DNA from: Tolypothrix sp. PCC 7910
GTDB lineage: Bacteria > Cyanobacteriota > Cyanobacteriia > Cyanobacteriales > Nostocaceae
Length of the DNA stretch: 64,000 nucleotides
NCBI RefSeq assembly: GCF_011769525.1
Contig: NZ_CP050440.1
Span: 3,225,501-3,289,500 of the forward strand
Direction of reading: 5' to 3'
The translations under genes were made by a program, and so were the position numbers. Position 1 is the stretch's first letter. Every line of letters starts with the position of its first letter. Shown one piece after another: positions 34,927-42,129 of the stretch. The notes beneath the pieces were generated by a model that saw only the letters and a list, made by a program, of their open reading frames with translations, was not told the DNA's origin and searched no databases.

Positions 34927-35121
34927 ATGACTAAAGTTTATATTCTGGATGCCAATAAACAACCCTTGTATCCCATACACATCAGCCACGCCAGAAAGCT
35001 ATTGTCTCAAGGAGATGCAAAAGTATTCCGGCGATATCCATTTACTATCATTTTAAAGGAGGTTCTGACACAGTCTAGGTTAGAGCAACTTGGTTTTAAG
35101 ATTGACCCTGATGTAAATTAA
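34927..35121 (+). pseudogene. Truncated IscB-type (RRXRR/PLMP domain) protein
   Basis: The 64 residues beginning MTKVYILDANKQPLYPIHIS, with ARKLLSQGDAKVFRRYPFTI, are the N-terminal PLMP/RRXRR domain of IscB and related HNH nucleases. The frame stops at FKIDPDVN, where the RuvC-I motif (usually KIDPGSKTTG) should begin. No RuvC, HNH or bridge-helix sequence follows in any frame to 35829. This is a relic of an IS200/IS605-type RNA-guided nuclease gene. The 230 bases upstream contain two short hairpins and could be remains of the guide RNA, which is not proven. Confidence 0.7.
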
Positions 35122-35829
35122 ATTAGTACATGACAACGTACATTAATCCCCGTACTTAGACAAGCTCAAAGCTTTACAAAATAAGCATTTTTCCTCTTAA
35201 ATTTGACTTTTAACCTTTTGCCTTTTTGTACTAGTAACGCTGTGCGAAGTTTAGATGTTTCAAATTAAAAAATTTTGTTAACTAGGCTTGTAGCTATCTT
35301 GCCACTATGTAGTAGTGAGCAGTAGCTCTAATACTTAGCAAAACTTTTAATCCCTAGGTGAATCCAAAGGATAGAGTAAGGCTAAAGGCAGGTTATGGTA
35401 AGCTAAAGCAACTCTAATTTGTATATGTGATATCAATTTATATTTTGAATTGAGAATCGCCTTGTGGGTCTTAGGTTCTATTAGTGCCTACGTACCAATC
35501 ATTGGTCAAATTAGTATGAATTTGATCAATTGCTTGTGCAACTTTGTCCTATTGCGGCGAAGCGGCCTTTAGCTAGTTGCTTTGGCAATTTATATCCGTT
35601 AAATTATGCAAATTTAATTATGTGATAGCTGAGTTTGATTTTTGTTTACTGTATTAAAATCAACATTTTTGCGGATCTAGAGCCTAACTAAGGCTATCCT
35701 CACCAAAGGCAAGAGTATCTTTTATTCATGCCGATTGCTTGGTGAACCAAAGAATATATATGTCAAAGTACAACAAATTTAAACCATTGCCAAAAAACCA
35801 ATGGTTAATTAATAGTCAGGAAAAAGAAA
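35122..35829. other. 708-bp gap without recognised gene
   Basis: No frame reads like a protein. The last 80 bases lead into a good AGGAAAAAG ribosome-binding site for the aldolase gene. It may contain decayed remains of the element that carried the IscB relic. Confidence 0.5.
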
Positions 35830-36591
35830 ATGCCTAAATTAGAAAGACCCAAACCCCCCGTATTTGAGCGAGTAGAAGATGAACGTTTACACCGCAAACA
35901 ACGCCTAGCAGCAGCCTTTCGGTTGTTTGCGCGGTTAGGATTTAATGAAGGTTCAGATGGTCATATTACAGCTCGCGATCCAGAGTTTACCGATCATTTT
36001 TGGGTAAATCCCTTGGGAGTAGAGTTCCGTGATATTCGAGTTTCTAATTTAATATTAGTTAACCAAAATGGGGATGTTGTCAAAGGTGATCAGCCTGTCA
36101 ATTGTGAAGCTGTCGCCATCCATTCTCATATTCATAGTGCTAGACCTGATGCGATCGCAACTGTATATGCTCATTCAATTTATGGTAAAGCTTGGTCTAG
36201 CCTGGGTCGTCTGCTTGACCCTCTGAATGAAAATGCTTGTGCTTTCTACGAAGACCACAGTGTATTTCATGACTGCACAGAAGTCTTATTTAATGCTGCC
36301 GAATATCAACGCATTGTGGAAACTTTGGGAACTAATAAAGCGATAATTTTACGTAATCACGGTATGCTTACCGTCGGTCACTCAGTAGATGAAGCTGCTT
36401 GGTGGTTTATTAACCTCGAAAATTCCAGTCAAGCACAACTTTTAGCTGAGGCTGCGGGAAGACCCCATATTATTGAACATGATACGGCGCGGTTAACCAA
36501 AACCCACGTTGGCACACACTTAAATGGCTGGTTCAGTTTTCAAGCACTTTATAAAAGAATTGTGCGTGAACAACCAGATTTGCTTGAGTAA
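35830..36591 (+). CDS. Class II aldolase/adducin family protein
   Basis: The protein has 253 residues. The zinc His cluster is present: SHIHSARP (near 99), YAHSIYG (near 113) and RNHGMLTVG (near 178), with the N-terminal GFNEGSDGHITARDP. Family members are L-fuculose- or ribulose-phosphate aldolase-like or epimerase-like enzymes, and the substrate here is unknown. The SDR gene starts 108 bp later on the same strand and probably works with it. Confidence 0.9.
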   Translation: MPKLERPKPPVFERVEDERLHRKQRLAAAFRLFARLGFNEGSDGHITARDPEFTDHFWVNPLGVEFRDIRVSNLILVNQNGDVVKGDQPVNCEAVAIHSHIHSARPDAIATVYAHSIYGKAWSSLGRLLDPLNENACAFYEDHSVFHDCTEVLFNAAEYQRIVETLGTNKAIILRNHGMLTVGHSVDEAAWWFINLENSSQAQLLAEAAGRPHIIEHDTARLTKTHVGTHLNGWFSFQALYKRIVREQPDLLE

Positions 36592-36699
36592 TATTATTAG
36601 CCAAGATTGATATTAATAAAATTCGGCAACAGATTTAAATACTCAAACCCAAATTTACTAAACTAGGTAATTTTCAATTACGAATTACGAACTACAAAT

Positions 36700-37488
36700 A
36701 TGGATTTACAACTAAATAACAAAGTAGCTTTAGTGACGGCTGCTAGCAAAGGTTTAGGTAAAGCCACAGCTAGACAATTTGCCCGCGAAGGTGCAAAAGT
36801 TGTGATTTGTTCCCGTAGTGAATTAGTTGAGAAAACTGCTGCAAACATAGAAAGCGAAACCGGAAACGAAGTATTAGCTATCCGTGCAGATGTTAGCCAA
36901 CAAGCAGATATTGAACGGGTAATTAATGCCACAGTAGAGAAATTTGGCGGGTTGGATATCCTAGTTACCAATGCTGGGGGCCCACCTGCGGGGACATTTG
37001 ACGATATGGATATCCCCAAATGGGAAGCTGCGATTAATTTGAATTTGCTAAGTGCAGTGCATTTAGTAAAATACGCCTTACCTTATCTCCGTCAATCTAG
37101 CGCTGGGGCGATTCTCACTATTACTTCCACTTCCACAAAACACCCAGTGCAAAATTTGGTTTTGTCTAATTCCATTCGTCTAGCGGTAATCGGCTTAACC
37201 AAGACACTCAGTCAAGAACTAGGAAGCGATCGCATTCGGGTTAACAGCATTTTACCAGGCTGGACATATACAGAACGTGTAGAAGAATTAGTCAACGCCC
37301 GGATTGCCAAAAGTGGTCAGACAAAAGAAGCGGAAATTACCGCTATTACCAACAATATCCCCTTAGGTCGGCTGGGCACACCAGAAGAATTTGCCAATGT
37401 CGCCGTATTTCTCTGTTCACCAGCAGCTTCGTTTGTAAATGGCGTGATGCTGCAAGTTGATGGTGGAAGCAACCCAGGAACATTTTGA
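36700..37488 (+). CDS. SDR-family oxidoreductase lacking the usual Tyr/Lys pair
   Basis: The protein has 262 residues. The NAD(P) motif TAASKGLG (residues 13-20) and NAGG (91-94) are normal. The catalytic Y-x-x-x-K is replaced by S156-N-S-I-R160 (VLSNSIRLAVIG). The downstream PGW and FLCSPAASFVNGVMLQVDGG blocks are normal. This substitution defines a known side branch of SDRs, probably with different chemistry or no dehydrogenase activity. It is likely co-transcribed with the class II aldolase. Confidence 0.88.
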   Translation: MDLQLNNKVALVTAASKGLGKATARQFAREGAKVVICSRSELVEKTAANIESETGNEVLAIRADVSQQADIERVINATVEKFGGLDILVTNAGGPPAGTFDDMDIPKWEAAINLNLLSAVHLVKYALPYLRQSSAGAILTITSTSTKHPVQNLVLSNSIRLAVIGLTKTLSQELGSDRIRVNSILPGWTYTERVEELVNARIAKSGQTKEAEITAITNNIPLGRLGTPEEFANVAVFLCSPAASFVNGVMLQVDGGSNPGTF

Positions 37489-37493
37489 ATAAT

Positions 37494-37519
37494 GTAGGAT
37501 GCGTTATAACGCATCCTAC
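37494..37519. terminator. Perfect 26-bp palindrome between convergent genes
   Basis: GTAGGATGCGTTA followed at once by its exact complement, 6 bp after the SDR stop and 4 bp from the DUF1838 stop; TTTTA follows on the plus strand. It probably terminates both genes, and it is also a member of the GTAGGRTGCGTTA repeat family. Confidence 0.6.
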
Positions 37520-37522
37520 GTT

Positions 37523-38329
37523 TTATGCTGCTGGTTTGGGAAAGACTTCTCCAGCTAAGTAAGCATCAAAATGTTCTTGAAAGTAAAGCCAAGAAGTCAT
37601 ATCTTCCACATCCAGCGCTGATTGTGGTGCTTCCTTATATAAAGGAACGCGATTGTTAATTTCATCTTGAAATAATTGCGGTAACTCAGAGAAACCGTTG
37701 ACTTTACCACCAATAGCACTATATATCAGCTGACCAGGGCGATCGCTCATTTTCATCCAAGGTAGCCATTGACCAATCCTATCCCAACTGAGTTTTACTT
37801 CTGAGACAGAATTTAGTGCTGAGTTGGATAAATCTTGAGTTGGTACAGTGAGTTTAAATAATTCCGCCGCTTGGTAAATTTCTTGGGGACTGTACTCTGC
37901 AAATTTCGGGTTTCCTGCTAAAGGATTGGGGTAAGTCGGAAAGATATCAAACACAAAAGTTGTGCTTTCACCTTCCACTTGCGCGGGAAATTTACCTTTA
38001 AATGTACCCTGTACAGGATTATTCGCCACGTGCATCACCGGCACAGTTTCCCCCGTCCAAGGATTCTCCCATTTATTTAATTTTTCTTCTGTCTCTGGGT
38101 CAAGGTAGTAGTTCAGTTCTCGAGAAGTAAAATCCCAAACTCCTGGTTCTATCTCAATACATCTACTAACACTCATCCCTAATATCTTAAATAAGAGTTT
38201 GCGCTTCTCACCGGGGATAAAAGCGTAAATTTTACCTTTCCATACTAAGAAAGTAGATTCGCTAGCATTGAGGGAAGAACGAGTTTTTACCCAGTCTTTG
38301 GCATCTAATTCTCGAGTTTGAGCAAGCAT
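37523..38329 (-). CDS. DUF1838 family protein
   Basis: The protein has 268 residues. It has the family pattern VWKGKIYAFIPGEKRKLLFKILG (in part, near 28), DFTSRELNYYLDPETEE and NPWTGETVPVMHVANNPVQG, then the C-terminal TSWLYFQEHFDAYLAG. The function of the family is unknown. There is no signal peptide. It converges on the aldolase-SDR pair. Confidence 0.85.
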   Translation of the reverse strand: MLAQTRELDAKDWVKTRSSLNASESTFLVWKGKIYAFIPGEKRKLLFKILGMSVSRCIEIEPGVWDFTSRELNYYLDPETEEKLNKWENPWTGETVPVMHVANNPVQGTFKGKFPAQVEGESTTFVFDIFPTYPNPLAGNPKFAEYSPQEIYQAAELFKLTVPTQDLSNSALNSVSEVKLSWDRIGQWLPWMKMSDRPGQLIYSAIGGKVNGFSELPQLFQDEINNRVPLYKEAPQSALDVEDMTSWLYFQEHFDAYLAGEVFPKPAA

Positions 38330-38540
38330 TTACAATATCCTATGGGGCATGGGGCATGGGGCATTGGGCATGGGGCATTGGGTGAAAGCACCAGTCCTTA
38401 CCCAGAATTTTGGGGTTAGCAGATAAGTGTTAAAACAGCGATAAATTAATCTAACATAAACAATTTTTCTCGGGTGTCCTCCCTCCGGTTTACTCACCAA
38501 CACCCAACACCCAATACCAAACACCTAAAACAAATCAATT

Positions 38541-38986
38541 AGTGTAGACTTAACGCGAAACCCATAGCCCGACTAGGAATGAATTCCTAGCCTCATAGCA
38601 AAAGTCATCTCAAGATGACTAAAAATTTTCACAAATCCCTAGTCTACTTCAGTAGGCTTGAACTTTGTCCCTTAGAATTCATGATGCTGTTGGTGAATCA
38701 GGTGGGGGTTTGACCTATCAATTGAATATTTTCCATATTTTCAGTGCGTTTGAACGCACGTTCACTATTAGCCCGCAATTAATTGCAGGGCGGGAGAACA
38801 ACGCAAAGCAAAGATTTTGTTCATGAGGGTTATACCCCTCAATTAATTGATCAAAAGCATCATTCATTCCAAGGTGAGGATGAAAGCCAGCAAATAAGCC
38901 ATCTGCGGGTTAAGTTGACATCAATGGGTACTGCCGTGCCCTTTAAAATATTATTGATGTGTCGCAAACATTATTTGATTTGGTAT
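38541..38986. mobile_element. Third composite MITE-like element, inverted and enlarged
   Basis: It is in the reverse orientation relative to the copies at 18733 and 22999: it begins GTGTAGACTTAACGCG (two changes from the usual end) and ends TTAAGTTGACA (38910-38920), followed by the palindromic arm TACTGCCGTGCCC ... CGCAAACATTATTTG up to 38986. It has the same hairpins GACTAGGAATGAATTCCTAG and AGTCATCTCAAGATGACT. About 200 extra bases (38700-38900) contain further hairpins not seen in the other copies. No gene is present in the 38330-39008 gap. Confidence 0.65.
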
Positions 38987-39008
38987 AGGTAAATCCAAAA
39001 TTACGTCT

Positions 39009-40841
39009 TTATCCCAAACCGAATAACTTAGCAATTAGCGGTAATAATTTATTCCCCGCTTCCACCAGAGAAGCGACAGCAGGTAAGCCTGTAAATATTC
39101 CCTTCAACATGGTGATTGCAGTCTTTGCAGTCTTTTTGCTGATATTCTCTTGGGGAGTTTTCGCGGCTTCTGCTAAACTTTGCACCTGTTCTAACGCCTC
39201 AGCTTTATCGTCATCTGATAACTCTGTTGATTGAGAAATTGATTCTTGTAATTGCGTCAACAATTCTTTGATTCCCGGTTTATCTGCTTCCGGGGAATCG
39301 GGTAACTGATTGAGGGCAATATTTACATTACCGCTAATCGTTCCCAGGTTGGCGACGGAACCACCGCCAGCAATTCCGCTAACATTTGTACTTCCTTGAA
39401 TATTGATACCGCTAATATCAGACACTTTGTTATCTCCTTGTATATAGTATTTCGACTGCTGAAGCGCAGTTGTGAGCATATTTTCTAAGCTCAGAATGCG
39501 ACTATCTTTTTCTATAAGTAATAATTGCTGACTTTGGGATAAAGCCTTGAGTTGATTATAGTCATCAAAATATTCAGCACTCAGTTGGGATTTATCACTC
39601 CCTGATGCGGTTTTGGCTCTGAGTAAGAATTTATCATCGCCGCGTTTCTCCATTGCCACAATTTCTAACTCGGCTTCTGGGTGATTTTCTGCCAGGTTTT
39701 TGAATGCAATAGCAATGGCGCGGGGGTCAACGCTTTGATTGTGGTAAAGGTCGAGGGTGTCAAAAATTGGCTTGATAAAGTCGCCAAAGTCGCTGTCTGG
39801 GAATACTTCTTGGTGATTATCTGGTTTGCGGAGGGGGTCGGGGTTTTCTTTTGTGGGTAAGCGCATGAAGACATACTCACACCTCACGCCATGCAATTTA
39901 GTTTCGCTGGTAATTCCCCAATCTTCAATGAATGCACCTGTGAGAGTTGCACCTGTGAAATCGGTTGCGTCTAGTTGGGTTTGTTTGAGTTTGGCTCTGG
40001 ATAAATCCGCATCTTGTAAGTTAGCTTCACTGAGGTCAGCGCTGATGAAGCTAGCATCTGCTAAGTTAGCTGATTGTAAGTTTATACCTCGCAGGATTTG
40101 GCGGTCAAAGTTTTTATCCTGTCCCTGTCCTGTAACTAGTAATTCTCGGACTTGTGAGTTTTGCAGGTATGTTGAGCCAGGGCGAACGCGGTCAAGCATT
40201 TTGGCTTGATGCCAACGGGTATTAGTCAGGATAGTATTGCGGAAATCTGTACTTTTGAGCGTGGCTTTGGTGAAATCAGCCTGAGTTAAAGTAGCGCCAT
40301 GAAAACTTGTACCTCCTGTGGCTGCAAAGGCGATAGCGGTATTACGAATTAAGGCATATTTTTCATCTCCTTTCATTGCTCGCCAAGCGATGTAAATGCT
40401 AAGTACAGCTCCGGCGACGGCTCCGGCGACGGCGAAGGCTCCGGCTAAGGCGACGGCTCCGGCGACGGCGAAGGCGACGGCTCCTACAGCAGCTGATATT
40501 CCTTGGCGAATTATGATGAAGAAAAAGGCAATCAATACAATTAAAGCAACCCAGCCCGATATCCGGTTGTCTGTAGAGTCGCTCAATATGTACGCTACCA
40601 ATGCACCGTTGATAGCCCATAAAAATCCAGACACCCCTGACAATAACCAGGAAATCAGAACTAGAAAAATTGCCCAACGGCGTTGCAGTCCCGCTTGGGC
40701 ATGGCTGAAGTTTGCGCCTGTTAAATTAGCATTGGTGAAATTAGCCCCTCGGATGTCAGCATAGCTAAAGTTAGCACCCGCAAGGTCTTTTGCTTTAAAG
40801 TTGCGTCCTCGGAGATTTTGCCCGGAAAAGTCTAACCCCAT
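39009..40841 (-). CDS. Pentapeptide-repeat membrane protein with C-terminal unknown domain
   Basis: The protein has 610 residues from the ATG at 40841 (MGLDFSGQNLRGRNF), which begins directly with pentapeptide repeats; an upstream in-frame ATG at 40865 is less likely. The order is: pentapeptides (1-50, ANFxxANLTG type), about four membrane helices (56-155, the last part almost only Ala, Gly and Val), more pentapeptides (about 175-315), a mixed domain (DLYHNQSVDPRAIAIAFKNLA), a coiled coil, a beta-like SGINIQGSTNVSGIAGGG stretch, and a C-terminal helical block ending LLPLIAKLFGLG. The Ala/Gly helices are encoded by GC-rich 6-base repeats (40395-40490). The C-terminal layout looks like a pore-forming or effector module, which is inference only. 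Confidence 0.75.
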   Translation of the reverse strand: MGLDFSGQNLRGRNFKAKDLAGANFSYADIRGANFTNANLTGANFSHAQAGLQRRWAIFLVLISWLLSGVSGFLWAINGALVAYILSDSTDNRISGWVALIVLIAFFFIIIRQGISAAVGAVAFAVAGAVALAGAFAVAGAVAGAVLSIYIAWRAMKGDEKYALIRNTAIAFAATGGTSFHGATLTQADFTKATLKSTDFRNTILTNTRWHQAKMLDRVRPGSTYLQNSQVRELLVTGQGQDKNFDRQILRGINLQSANLADASFISADLSEANLQDADLSRAKLKQTQLDATDFTGATLTGAFIEDWGITSETKLHGVRCEYVFMRLPTKENPDPLRKPDNHQEVFPDSDFGDFIKPIFDTLDLYHNQSVDPRAIAIAFKNLAENHPEAELEIVAMEKRGDDKFLLRAKTASGSDKSQLSAEYFDDYNQLKALSQSQQLLLIEKDSRILSLENMLTTALQQSKYYIQGDNKVSDISGINIQGSTNVSGIAGGGSVANLGTISGNVNIALNQLPDSPEADKPGIKELLTQLQESISQSTELSDDDKAEALEQVQSLAEAAKTPQENISKKTAKTAITMLKGIFTGLPAVASLVEAGNKLLPLIAKLFGLG

Positions 40842-40872
40842 GTTCCACTGCGCGAAGATGAGCAAATTTTAC

Positions 40873-40890
40873 TACAGGCTTAAGCCTGTA
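40873..40890. promoter_or_regulatory. 18-bp perfect palindrome upstream of the pentapeptide-repeat gene
   Basis: TACAGGCTTAAGCCTGTA lies 32 bp ahead of the start at 40841. It may be an operator, or a leader hairpin. Confidence 0.35.
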
Positions 40891-40913
40891 TATTCAGCAA
40901 TGGTGAGTTATTC

Positions 40914-41207
40914 TTGATGATTCAGGCTCAAAGCCGCAATTTAGAGGATAAAAGGTGCAATGTTGAGGATAAAAGGTGCAAGTTCGAGGATAATAGGCTC
41001 ATCATTGAGGTTCAGAGGCTCATCGCTGAGGTTCAGAGGCTCATCGTTGAGGATAAAAGGCTCACCGTTGAGGATAAAAGGCTCACCGTTGAGGTTCAGA
41101 GGCTCATCATTGAGGCTCAAAAGCTCATCATTGAGGTTCAGAGGTTCATCGTTGAGGATAAAAGGCTTATCGTTAAAGATAAAAGGCTTACCTTTAAAGT
41201 TAGCTGA
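40914..41207 (+). repeat. 21-bp minisatellite with heptad-repeat reading frame
   Basis: About thirteen units of the form GTTGAGGATAAAAGGCTCACC. In the frame starting at 40914 it reads 97 codons of seven-residue repeats such as VEDKRLT and VEVQRLI, which would form a charged coiled coil. There is no good ribosome-binding site. A second frame is also open across the array, as expected for a 21-bp period. I treat it as a minisatellite that may or may not be translated. Confidence 0.7.
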
Positions 41208-41227
41208 TCAAATAAAATCCCCGCTTG

Positions 41228-41362
41228 GCTGCTAATCCGCCTTGGAATGAATTCCAAGTCTAATAAATCAAGTCTACTGAAGTAGACTCAACCGCATAAT
41301 TCAGTCCACTTGAGTGGACTTACCCTATTAGCCCAGAACTTCAGTTCTGGGCAGGATGACGG
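41228..41362. mobile_element. Fragment of the multi-hairpin element
   Basis: Hairpins CTTGGAATGAATTCCAAG, AGTCTACTGAAGTAGACT, AGTCCACTTGAGTGGACT and CCAGAACTTCAGTTCTGG occur in the same order and spacing as in the elements at 18733 and 22999, but the GTGTCAACTTAA ends are missing. Confidence 0.6.
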
Positions 41363-41498
41363 TTAGGGCGATACTTTGACTGTGGCAAAAATACTTACTA
41401 TTTTGCCAATCGCCCACCGCAGTGATGTATATCAGTAAATAAGTGGTTTGTGGCAATGTGGATATATAGCGGTTTCCGTTTGGATGCAAGACATAATA

Positions 41499-41519
41499 GG
41501 GCATGGCAGTGCCATGCCC
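41499..41519. repeat. Core hairpin of the palindromic MITE
   Basis: GGGCATGGCA-G-TGCCATGCCC is a perfect 10-bp arm palindrome equal to the centre of the element at 25615. No outer arms are recognisable. Confidence 0.6.
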
Positions 41520-41594
41520 CTACGTATGGTTTGTATTTTATGCAATAGAGAACGCTATCGGCACAGCATAAACATTCGCTTACAGGAAAGATTA

Positions 41595-41759
41595 ATGGAA
41601 CGCTCGAAAATTATTGCCATTATTACAGGTGCGATATCGATTATTTTAGCGATCGCCTACTTAATTATCGTCCAAATCCTCGACTACCGCGACATGAAAC
41701 CCGCCCCCATTAGCCAACTCAACCAACCACCAGCAATTGTGGCTGCTAATTGGCACTAA
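41595..41759 (+). CDS. 54-residue single-helix membrane protein
   Basis: It starts at the ATG at 41595, which follows a good AGGAAAG ribosome-binding site. MERSKIIAIITGAISIILAI starts it; one helix covers residues 5-28, and the tail is LDYRDMKPAPISQLNQPP. The longer upstream frame runs through a repeat and is rejected. I regard it as a conserved small cyanobacterial membrane protein with unknown function. It lies upstream of the CO2-uptake cluster on the same strand, 370 bp from ndhF. Confidence 0.65.
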   Translation: MERSKIIAIITGAISIILAIAYLIIVQILDYRDMKPAPISQLNQPPAIVAANWH

Positions 41760-41835
41760 AAATTTGCTGATTTCATCTTCCTAAAGACATAAACATTTAT
41801 TGAGACGCAATCAACAGCGTCTCTTGTCATTTATG

Positions 41836-41902
41836 TCAATTGAAATTATTGATTATTACTATTGAGTTCTTACGAGAAGAATTCATAGATATAAATCAAT
41901 AG
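41836..41902. promoter_or_regulatory. Cluster of TCAAT/ATTGA half-sites upstream of ndhF
   Basis: Within 67 bp are TCAATTGA (41836), ATTGAT (41848), CTATTGA (41859) and ATCAATAG (41895). Sites of the low-CO2 regulator NdhR/CcmR upstream of ndhF3 in Synechocystis are described with TCAAT and ATCAAT half-sites. The spacing here does not match the published arrangement exactly, so the assignment is tentative. Confidence 0.35.
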
Positions 41903-42129
41903 TTATTATTGGTTAATCAAATAAAGTCCACCTATAAGAATTAATTAGAGCACGTATCGATCATTCATTTATTTGAAGTATTTCCTTTTTGTCATAGATA
42001 AAGGTAAGCTATTTCTAACAAAATTAAGCAAAAATAAAATTGAAGTATTGGTGATAGCTGGGTTAGTGGGGATCAAAGCTATTTGATTCTTAACCCCAGA
42101 GTTCTGCTGCAAGTTATAGAGGTAAGTTC

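Noticed and set aside
41448-41594. Upstream extension of the 54-residue membrane protein
   Set aside because: It runs through a MITE core palindrome; the ATG at 41595 follows AGGAAAG.
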